This document shows positions 1 to 5,371 of a stretch of 5,371 bases of DNA, in pieces. Where the stretch lies: assembly GCA_028293725.1 (NCBI GenBank), contig JAQGOE010000064.1:1-5371 (forward strand). Direction: 5' to 3'. The notes under the pieces were generated by a model that did not search any database, was not told the DNA's origin, and was given only the letters and a program-made list of their open reading frames with translations. The position numbers and the translations under genes were made by a program. This DNA is from Gammaproteobacteria bacterium. Lineage in GTDB: Bacteria > Pseudomonadota > Gammaproteobacteria > Steroidobacterales > Steroidobacteraceae. Within the stretch, counting starts at the first letter, position 1. Each line of letters opens with the position of its first letter.

Positions 1-978
<978 letters not shown>

Positions 979-981
979 GTC

Positions 982-2010
982 ATGCAGATCACCGTCATGG
1001 GCGCCGGCGTCGCAGGGCTCGCCTGCGCCGTGGAGCTTGCCGAGCGCGGCGCCGATGTCGAGGTCGTCGATCGGGGCGAGAAACTCGGTGCTTCGGGTTG
1101 CTCCTGGTACGCCGGCGGCATGCTGGCGCCCTGGTGCGAGCTGGAGAGTGCCGAGCCTCTGATCGCGAAGTTGGGTACCGAGAGTATCGCGTGGTGGCGT
1201 GAGCGGTTTCCGGGCACGGTCCTGAATGGGAGTCTGGTCGTCGCTCACGGCCGCGATACGGGCGAGTTGGCGAACTTCAGTCGCCGCACGGAGAAATTTG
1301 ACTGGCTCGACGGCGAGTCGGTCGCCTCTCTGGAGCCCGATTTGCACGGTCGCTTCAATAAGGCGCTGTTTTTCAAGGACGAGGGGCATCTCGATCCGCG
1401 TGCCGCGTTGGCTTTCCTGGCGCGGCGACTGGAGGAGTTGCGAGTGCCTCTGCGGTTTGGTGTCACCGTGGCGGTGGCGCCTGCTTGCTGGGGAACATCC
1501 TCCAGTGCACGTCAGGTTGTGGATTGCACCGGCCTGTCCGCTCGTGATGTGCTCACCGACCTGCGAGGCGTAAAAGGAGAAATGTTGATCCTCCGGTTGC
1601 GCGACATCTCGCTGTCGCGGCCGGTGCGGGTGTTACATCCGCGCATGCCGCTCTACATCGTGCCGCGTGGAGATGGTCTCTTCATGGTGGGCGCGACAAT
1701 GATCGAGAGCGATCAGCCGACTCGCATTAGCGCACGCTCCATGCTCGAGCTGTTGAGTGCGGCTTACGCGCTTCATCCCGCGTTCGGAGAGGCTGAGATT
1801 GTTGAGATTGGGACGGGCGTGCGACCGGCTTTCCCCGACAATCTGCCGCGGATCCGCTGGTACGGGGACACGCTCTATGTCAATGGCTTGTTCCGGCACG
1901 GCTTCCTGCTGGCGCCAGCACTGGCGCGCCGGGTGGCCGGCATTCTGCTGGAAGAGCGCAATTTTCCAGAGGTGCAGGATGAAGATCCTGGTGAACGGCG
2001 CCTGGCGTGA
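982..2010 (+). CDS. thiO: ThiO, FAD-dependent glycine oxidase
   Basis: ThiO oxidises glycine to dehydroglycine (iminoacetate) with FAD and oxygen, supplying the C-N unit that ThiG builds into the thiazole. At 342 residues the length is normal. The N-terminus has a Rossmann dinucleotide motif GAGVAG at residues 7-12, ending in an acidic residue (D30) expected to bind the ribose. Next comes a SWYAGGMLAPWCE block (41-53), GHLDPRAAL (135-143) of the substrate domain, and the LYIVPRGDGLFMVGAT strand pair (224-239). The C-terminal FAD-contacting segment YVNGLFRHGFLLAP is at 299-312. The ATG lies three bases after the thiC stop and only a weak GAG-type Shine-Dalgarno is visible, which suggests coupling to thiC. 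The last 11 codons, including the stop, overlap the start of thiS. Choosing ThiO over ThiH implies aerobic thiazole synthesis. A related D-amino-acid oxidase is possible in isolation, but the gene context settles it. Confidence 0.95.
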   Translation: MQITVMGAGVAGLACAVELAERGADVEVVDRGEKLGASGCSWYAGGMLAPWCELESAEPLIAKLGTESIAWWRERFPGTVLNGSLVVAHGRDTGELANFSRRTEKFDWLDGESVASLEPDLHGRFNKALFFKDEGHLDPRAALAFLARRLEELRVPLRFGVTVAVAPACWGTSSSARQVVDCTGLSARDVLTDLRGVKGEMLILRLRDISLSRPVRVLHPRMPLYIVPRGDGLFMVGATMIESDQPTRISARSMLELLSAAYALHPAFGEAEIVEIGTGVRPAFPDNLPRIRWYGDTLYVNGLFRHGFLLAPALARRVAGILLEERNFPEVQDEDPGERRLA

Positions 2011-2176
2011 TACCAGCGCCGTCGATCTGGCGGCTGCGCTACACGAGATGGGCTACGGCGAGGCCGTGGTGGCTACGGCTCTGAATGGTGAGTTCGTTCC
2101 GGCAGGCTTGCGTCCGGCAGCCCGCCTTGCCGATGGTGATCGCATCGAAGTTCTGGCTCCGATGCAGGGGGGCTGA
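1979..2176 (+). CDS. thiS: ThiS, sulfur carrier protein
   Basis: ThiS is a ubiquitin-like sulfur carrier. Its C-terminal Gly is adenylated by ThiF and converted to a thiocarboxylate that donates sulfur to ThiG. The 65-residue product begins [11 protein letters not shown], matching the first beta strand of the family. It continues with LNGEFVPAG near the middle and [14 protein letters not shown] at the end. The terminal Gly-Gly is intact, so the protein should be activatable. The ATG at 1979 is preferred because it gives the family N-terminus and has an AGAGGTG Shine-Dalgarno at 1968-1974. The gene starts inside thiO, overlapping it by 32 bases in another frame. Its TGA shares a base with the thiG ATG. 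Confidence 0.95.
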   Translation: MKILVNGAWRDTSAVDLAAALHEMGYGEAVVATALNGEFVPAGLRPAARLADGDRIEVLAPMQGG

Positions 2177-2949
2177 TGTTGCAGGTTTACGGCATTGAAC
2201 TGCGCTCACGGCTCTTCCTGGGAACCTCGCGCTATCCGTCACCGGCTGTGTTGTCTGAAGCGGTTAAAGCTTCGCGGGCGCAGGTGGTGACTGTTTCGCT
2301 GCGTCGGGAATCGAGCGGTGAGCGTGCCGGGCAGGGTTTCTGGTCGATCATTCGTGAGTTGGGTGTGCGGGTGCTGCCCAACACCGCTGGCTGTCATTCC
2401 GTGAAGGAGGCGGTGACGACCGCCCAGATGGCGCGTGAGGTGTTTGGTACTTCGTGGATCAAGCTCGAGGTCATCGGCGAGGATGACACGCTGCAACCCG
2501 ATGTGTTTGGGCTGGTCGAAGCGGCACGGATTCTGGCGGCTGACGGGTTCGAGGTCTTTCCTTACACGACCGAGGATCTGGTCGTGGCTGACAAGCTGCT
2601 CGCGGCCGGCTGTCGGGTGTTGATGCCTTGGGGCGCGCCGATCGGCTCGGGGCGCGGGCTCAATAACCTGTTCGGTTTGAAGGCACTGCGGGCACATTTC
2701 CCCGACGTGCCGCTCGTTATCGATGCGGGTATCGGGGTGCCGTCGCACGCGGCGCAGGCTATGGAGCTTGGGTTCGACGCGGTGCTTATCAACACCGCCG
2801 TTGCGCAGGCTGCGGATCCGGTGCGGATGGCGGCGGCCTTTGCGCAGGCTGTGGAGGCTGGGTGTGATGGCCGGTTGGCTGGGCCTATGGAGCCCCGGGA
2901 TCTGGCGGCTCCGTCGACGCCTGTCATTGGGACGGCGTTTCTCAAGTGA
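2176..2949 (+). CDS. thiG: ThiG, thiazole synthase
   Basis: ThiG is a TIM-barrel enzyme that condenses 1-deoxy-D-xylulose 5-phosphate, ThiS-thiocarboxylate and dehydroglycine into the thiazole phosphate carboxylate. The product is 257 residues, the usual length. The Schiff-base lysine is seen as K96 in [11 protein letters not shown], the same number as in the Bacillus protein. E98 follows in the same block. Phosphate and barrel motifs are present: FLGTSRY (14-20), NTAGCHS (69-75), [17 protein letters not shown] (148-164), VIDAGIG (181-187) and INTAVA (205-210). The start is fixed by a TGATG junction with thiS and an AGGGGGG stretch at 2166-2172. The stop reads GTGA, so a GTG start codon overlaps it and opens a short frame into the following spacer. 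No abnormal residues were noticed. Confidence 0.97.
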   Translation: MLQVYGIELRSRLFLGTSRYPSPAVLSEAVKASRAQVVTVSLRRESSGERAGQGFWSIIRELGVRVLPNTAGCHSVKEAVTTAQMAREVFGTSWIKLEVIGEDDTLQPDVFGLVEAARILAADGFEVFPYTTEDLVVADKLLAAGCRVLMPWGAPIGSGRGLNNLFGLKALRAHFPDVPLVIDAGIGVPSHAAQAMELGFDAVLINTAVAQAADPVRMAAAFAQAVEAGCDGRLAGPMEPRDLAAPSTPVIGTAFLK

Positions 2950-3051
2950 GCTGCGTTGCCGGAATGAAGAGGCTGCCGCGATGACGAGACTGCTGCAATG
3001 ATGCTGCTTCCCGATGATGCGACTGCTGCGATGGCGAGGCTTCCACGATGA
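2946..3051 (+). other. Chain of overlapping mini-ORFs bridging thiG to thiE
   Basis: Three short frames follow each other, each joined by a four-base stop/start overlap. The first opens with GTG at 2946 (overlapping the thiG stop as GTGA) and ends at TGA 2982-2984. The second is ATG 2981 to TGA 2999-3001 (MTRLLQ). The third is ATG 2998 to TGA 3049-3051 (MMLLPDDATAAMARLPR), whose stop overlaps the thiE ATG at 3048 as ATGA. The peptides resemble nothing I recognise. The arrangement could let ribosomes pass from thiG to thiE by termination and reinitiation. It could equally be a by-product of the 17-base repeat, whose period puts each TGA in frame with the previous ATG. The overlaps are seen; translation is inference. 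Confidence 0.35.
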
Positions 3052-3052
3052 T
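2969..3052 (+). repeat. Degenerate 17-base tandem repeat ending on the thiE start
   Basis: Five consecutive units can be read: 2969-2985, 2986-3002, 3003-3018, 3019-3035 and 3036-3052. The lengths are 17, 17, 16, 17 and 17 bases. An approximate consensus is GAGACTGCTGCGATGAT. Unit 1 is GAGGCTGCCGCGATGAC and unit 5 is GAGGCTTCCACGATGAT. Every unit contains an ATG, and units 1 and 5 have GAGG exactly eight bases before it, so the unit looks like a copied ribosome-binding site plus start codon. The ATG of the last unit is the thiE start. Weaker similarity may extend to either side (about 2948-2968 and 3053-3064). The spacer shows no hairpin terminator that I could find by eye. The repeat boundaries were set by eye. 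Confidence 0.8.
3036..3050 (+). promoter_or_regulatory. thiE ribosome-binding site within the last repeat unit
   Basis: GAGG at 3036-3039 is followed by eight bases and the ATG at 3048. This supports 3048 as the thiE start even though earlier ATGs occur at 2981, 2998, 3001, 3014, 3017 and 3031. Of these, only 3048 leads into the ThiE family N-terminus without an intervening stop. Confidence 0.65.
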
Positions 3053-3656
3053 CAAACTGCCGCGCGTTTATCCGATTGTCGACAGTGCCGCCTGGGTGCG
3101 GCGGCTGTTGGCGGTGGGTGTGCGCTTGGTGCAGTTGCGCATCAAGGAGCGATCGGACGCGGAGCTTCGTGAGGAGATCCGGGAGGCGAAAGGGCTCTGT
3201 GCGCGGGCTGGAGCGCAATTGATCGTGAACGATTACTGGGCGCTCGCCGTGGCGGAAGGGTGTGATTTCGTGCACCTCGGACAGGGTGATCTCGATACGG
3301 CGGACGTGCCGGCCTTACGTCGTGAGGGTGTCAAGGTTGGCATCAGTACGCATAGTCACGACGAGCTTGAGCGAGCGCTCACGCTCGCACCGGACTATGT
3401 CGCGCTCGGGCCGGTTTACCCGACGATTCTCAAGGTGATGCCGTGGGCTCCCCAGGGGTTGGAGCGCATCACTGAGTGGAAACGGCGGGTGGGAGAGATT
3501 CCACTCGTGGCGATTGGCGGGCTTACTGTGGAGCGACTCCCGGGGGTGTTTGGCGCGGGGGCGGATGTTGCGGCTGTTGTGAATGACATTGTCGGCAACA
3601 AGGACCCGGAGGCGCGGGCGCGGGAGTGGTTGGCTACGGCGGAGGGAGAGGCATGA
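3048..3656 (+). CDS. thiE: ThiE, thiamine-phosphate synthase
   Basis: ThiE is a cytosolic TIM-barrel enzyme that couples HMP-PP with thiazole phosphate, releasing pyrophosphate and forming thiamine phosphate. The 202 residues match the compact family length. Motifs in order: YPIVDS (8-13), QLRIK (29-33, the usual diphosphate-binding strand), VNDYW (60-64), HLGQGDL (76-82), GISTHS (98-103), LGPVYPT (120-126), AIGGL (155-159) and AVVNDI (176-181). Two positions differ from the commoner forms. The T-x-T-K phosphate loop is TILK (126-129), losing the second Thr but keeping Lys. The usual VVSAI near the C-terminus is VVNDI, changing a Ser that contacts substrate phosphate in characterised enzymes. 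I believe such changes occur in alphaproteobacterial ThiE, so activity is still expected. It follows thiG after the repeat-filled spacer and ends in ATGA with a short downstream frame. Confidence 0.94.
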   Translation: MIKLPRVYPIVDSAAWVRRLLAVGVRLVQLRIKERSDAELREEIREAKGLCARAGAQLIVNDYWALAVAEGCDFVHLGQGDLDTADVPALRREGVKVGISTHSHDELERALTLAPDYVALGPVYPTILKVMPWAPQGLERITEWKRRVGEIPLVAIGGLTVERLPGVFGAGADVAAVVNDIVGNKDPEARAREWLATAEGEA

Positions 3657-3700
3657 ACGGCCGGGTGTGGGCGGCGGTTAATCGGGAGCGGCCGGCGTGA
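3653..3700 (+). CDS. Possible 15-codon linking mini-ORF between thiE and thiF
   Basis: The frame encodes MNGRVWAAVNRERPA. Its ATG overlaps the thiE stop (ATGA at 3653-3656), and its TGA overlaps the thiF GTG (GTGA at 3697-3700). A very strong purine-rich Shine-Dalgarno, GGAGGGAGAG at 3641-3650, sits just upstream. This is a better site than the one seen for thiF. The peptide is too short to assign and I do not recognise it. The most economical reading is a translational relay carrying ribosomes across the 40-base gap. A chance frame is the main alternative. Confidence 0.4.
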   Translation: MNGRVWAAVNRERPA

Positions 3701-4686
3701 GCGGCCCAACGATTGATCGATATTCGCGGCAGACGATCCTGCCCGAGGTGGGGTCGGCCGGGCAGGCGCGGTTGCGGGGCGCCAGTGTGCTGGTCATTGG
3801 GGCCGGCGGCCTCGGGTCGGCGGTGTTGCAATATCTCTGTGCGGCTGGCGTCGGACACATTGCCATCGTCGACCACGATCGCGTCGAGGAGTCCAATCTC
3901 CACCGGCAACCCATTTATCGCATGAGCGATGTTGGAGCTCTCAAAGCACAGGCGGCGCGCGAGGCTTTACTGGGCGCTAATCCCGAGGTGCGGGTCGAGG
4001 CGATCTGCGAACGATTGACCCCCGCCAATGCGCAACGCTTGGTCGCTGGCGTCGATGTCGTAGTCGATGCGGCGGATAGTTTCGCGGTCACGTATGTGGT
4101 GAGCGACGAGTGTCGGCGTGTCAAGAAGCCGCTGATCAGCGCCTCGGTGTTGGGGCTGTCGGGATACGTTGGAGCTTTTTGCGGGGGCGCGCCTAGCTAT
4201 CGGGCTGTGTTTCCGGAGATGCCGCGGCAGGCGGGGTCGTGTTCTACCGCCGGAGTGCTGGGCTCTGCTGTTGGCGTCATGGGGACGCTGCAGGCGCATA
4301 TGGTTCTCTCACTGTTGCTCGATCTCCAGCCAACCGCCCTGGGCCAACTGGTCACGGTTGATTTCAAAACGCTACGGTTTGGCGGGTTCTCTTTCGCGGG
4401 AGCCGGCGAGCCCGGCGGCGTGGCAATCCCGTTCATCGCGGCCGATCAGGTCGACAGTACGGATCTGGTGATCGATCTGCGGACTTTGGCTGAGGCGCCT
4501 GTGTCGCCCATCGCGGCGGCATTACGCATTGAAGTCGATGCGGTCGAGGGGAGTGCGGGAGAGCGTCTGCCGAGCGCGCCGCGTGTGGTGCTTTGTTGCC
4601 GGACGGGCGTTCGTGCGTGGCGCGCGGCCCGTGCACTACAACGGCTGGGCCACACGAATGTGGCACTCATCGCGTTCGGGGAGTGA
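3697..4686 (+). CDS. thiF: ThiF-like ThiS adenylyltransferase fused to a short rhodanese-like domain
   Basis: E1-like ThiF/MoeB/HesA enzymes use ATP to adenylate the C-terminal Gly of a ubiquitin-like sulfur carrier, here most likely ThiS. The 329-residue product starts at GTG 3697 (GGGAG at 3684-3688), followed at once by the family opening DRYSRQTILPEVG. The nucleotide motif VIGAGGLGSA is at 33-42. VDHDRVEESNLHRQ (58-71) and VVDAADSF (122-129, Asp in the Mg-ATP region) follow. SCSTAGVLGSAVGVMGTLQA (181-200) holds C182, corresponding to the ThiF cysteine that forms an acyl persulfide with ThiS. The usual zinc Cys pairs are missing: the PCYRC-type site reads PSYRA (166-170), and no CXXC follows in the later loop. 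Residues from about 256 to 329 look like a shortened rhodanese, with active loop CRTGVR at 301-306 (C301). MoeB is an alternative name, but the operon and the SCSTAGV block favour ThiF. Confidence 0.88.
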   Translation: MSGPTIDRYSRQTILPEVGSAGQARLRGASVLVIGAGGLGSAVLQYLCAAGVGHIAIVDHDRVEESNLHRQPIYRMSDVGALKAQAAREALLGANPEVRVEAICERLTPANAQRLVAGVDVVVDAADSFAVTYVVSDECRRVKKPLISASVLGLSGYVGAFCGGAPSYRAVFPEMPRQAGSCSTAGVLGSAVGVMGTLQAHMVLSLLLDLQPTALGQLVTVDFKTLRFGGFSFAGAGEPGGVAIPFIAADQVDSTDLVIDLRTLAEAPVSPIAAALRIEVDAVEGSAGERLPSAPRVVLCCRTGVRAWRAARALQRLGHTNVALIAFGE

Positions 4687-4695
4687 GGGTAGGCG

Positions 4696-5371
4696 GTGGC
4701 ACGACCTGCCGTCCTGGTGATCGCGGCCACCGATTCGAGCGGTGGCGCTGGGCTAACGCGCGATGTCAGGGTTCTAAGCGATTTCTCAGTCGACGCACTC
4801 TGCGTCGTCACGGCGGTAACGGCACAGTCTGATAAGAAGGTCACCGCGGTTCATCACGTTCCACCCGATGTCATTCGCGCGCAGATCGCGGCGGCGTTGG
4901 CGACGCGTCAGGTTGGAGCGATCAAGATAGGAATGTTGGGCAACCGGGCGACTGTCGAGGCGGTTGTTGAAGGGTTGATGGCAGGCGGATCGCATCCCGG
5001 TGGATCGTGGCCCAGCGAAGGTCTGTCGGTCGGAGGGTCGTCTCCCAGCGGGTCGCAGCCCGGCGAATCGCGGCTCCGCGAGGGTCCGTCCCACGGGGTT
5101 CCGATCGTGGTGGATCCGGTGTTGGTGTCAACATCAGGCGGTGTTTTGCTCGATGCGGGCGGGCGGACGGCGCTAACCGAGGCATTGTTTCCTTTGGCAA
5201 CGCTCGTCACGCCTAATGTGCCCGAGGCCGCTGCTTTGCTGGGCGAAGCGCTCGCCACGGACGAGGCCGGGTTGGTGCAACAGGGGCTGAGGCTCCTCGG
5301 ACTCGGTAGTCGCGCGATTTTACTTAAGGGTGGCCACGCCGATGGTGAGGACGCCGGAGATCTTCTGATCT
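4696..5371 (+). CDS. thiD: ThiD, HMP/HMP-P kinase (5' part, 3' end outside window)
   Basis: ThiD phosphorylates HMP and HMP-P to HMP-PP, the pyrimidine donor for ThiE. The frame is open to the end of the window, giving 225 residues plus one base with no stop. The start is GTG 4696: an in-frame TAG at 4690-4692 blocks anything earlier, and GAGGG at 4685-4689 lies six bases upstream. Ribokinase-fold motifs visible are ATDSSGGAGL (11-20), AVTAQ (40-44, with the substrate-contacting Gln at 44), AIKIGML (75-81), VPIVVDPVLVSTSG (135-148), VTPNVPEA (171-178) and LLKGGH (209-214). The catalytic Cys region lies beyond the window. The GAGL-TRD stretch differs from the common GAGIQAD. Residues about 98-134 are a Gly/Ser/Pro-rich insertion between a helix and the strand leading to VDPV, absent from typical ThiD. 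It starts nine bases after thiF. Confidence 0.93.
   Translation, partial: MARPAVLVIAATDSSGGAGLTRDVRVLSDFSVDALCVVTAVTAQSDKKVTAVHHVPPDVIRAQIAAALATRQVGAIKIGMLGNRATVEAVVEGLMAGGSHPGGSWPSEGLSVGGSSPSGSQPGESRLREGPSHGVPIVVDPVLVSTSGGVLLDAGGRTALTEALFPLATLVTPNVPEAAALLGEALATDEAGLVQQGLRLLGLGSRAILLKGGHADGEDAGDLLI
4987..5097 (+). repeat. In-frame 15-base degenerate tandem repeat inside thiD
   Basis: Units read 4987-5001, 5002-5016, 5017-5034, 5035-5049, 5050-5064, 5065-5079 and 5080-5097. Five are 15 bases and two are 18. The clearest copies are GGATCGTGGCCCAGC, GGGTCGTCTCCCAGC and GGGTCGCAGCCCGGC. They encode pentapeptides such as GSHPG, GSWPS, GSSPS and GSQPG, with more diverged ESRLR, EGLSVG and EGPSHG copies. 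All lengths are multiples of three, so the reading frame survives. A longer two-block period (4987-5034 and 5035-5097) is possible. The array fills a loop position in the ThiD fold, so it is probably tolerated and not functional. Confidence 0.8.

Noticed and set aside
2239..2748. A minus-strand open frame of 169 codons within thiG
   Set aside because: It is fully antisense to a conserved enzyme, with no recognisable protein features. It is explained by the high GC content.
2969..3052. CRISPR array
   Set aside because: The units are only 16-17 bases, directly adjacent without spacers, and degenerate.
2562..3275. A long open frame on the minus strand (237 codons) across thiG, the spacer and thiE
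   Set aside because: It lies opposite well-supported genes, has low-complexity Ser/Arg/Pro-rich composition typical of antisense to high-GC codons, and shows no family motif.
3653..3700. Frameshifted N-terminal extension of ThiF
   Set aside because: ThiF already has its normal N-terminus (DRYSRQTIL) immediately after the GTG at 3697, so no extra sequence is missing.
4687..4695. Terminator or promoter between thiF and thiD
   Set aside because: Only nine bases separate the genes, the thiD Shine-Dalgarno overlaps the thiF stop, and no hairpin with a T-run is present.
5017..5097. ThiD disrupted by the repeat insertion (pseudogene)
   Set aside because: The frame stays open through the array and conserved ThiD motifs (VDPV, VTPN, KGGH) resume after it in the same frame.

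Overview
This high-GC window is one contiguous, plus-strand stretch of a thiamine (vitamin B1) biosynthesis operon. The order is thiC (3' part only), thiO, thiS, thiG, thiE, a thiF-like gene, and thiD (5' part only). The core order thiC-thiO-thiS-thiG-thiE, and the use of the aerobic glycine oxidase ThiO instead of ThiH, fit a proteobacterium. Alphaproteobacteria of the rhizobial or acetic-acid type seem most likely, but this is a judgement from gene order and remembered protein style, and a betaproteobacterium cannot be excluded.

Layout: 1-978 is the C-terminal half of ThiC, the HMP-phosphate synthase. 982-2010 is ThiO. 1979-2176 is ThiS, overlapping thiO by 32 bases. 2176-2949 is ThiG, sharing one base with thiS. 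2950-3047 is a 98-base spacer made largely of a degenerate 17-base tandem repeat. 3048-3656 is ThiE. 3657-3696 is a 40-base gap crossed by a possible 15-codon mini-ORF. 3697-4686 is a ThiF-like adenylyltransferase with a short C-terminal rhodanese-like segment. 4696 to the window end is ThiD, which carries a repeat-derived Gly/Ser/Pro-rich insertion. I see no promoter, terminator, riboswitch, RNA gene or mobile element here. The operon start, where a TPP riboswitch might lie, is outside the window.

How the genes work together: ThiC makes HMP-P and ThiD phosphorylates it to HMP-PP. ThiO oxidises glycine to dehydroglycine. The ThiF-like protein adenylates the C-terminal Gly-Gly of ThiS so it can become a thiocarboxylate, with the fused rhodanese a plausible sulfur donor. 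ThiG combines dehydroglycine, ThiS-thiocarboxylate and deoxyxylulose phosphate into thiazole phosphate. ThiE joins the two halves into thiamine phosphate.

The less ordinary points are as follows. (1) The thiG-thiE spacer is a tandem array of Shine-Dalgarno-plus-ATG-like units, and its 17-base period creates a chain of overlapping stop/start mini-ORFs. (2) A second mini-ORF links thiE to thiF with four-base overlaps at both ends. (3) The ThiF-like protein has lost the usual zinc-binding cysteines but keeps the ThiF-type catalytic cysteine and has gained a rhodanese-like tail. (4) ThiD has a minisatellite-like in-frame insertion of about 37 residues. None of this amounts to a new system, but the two repeat arrays and the mini-ORF relay deserve a check.
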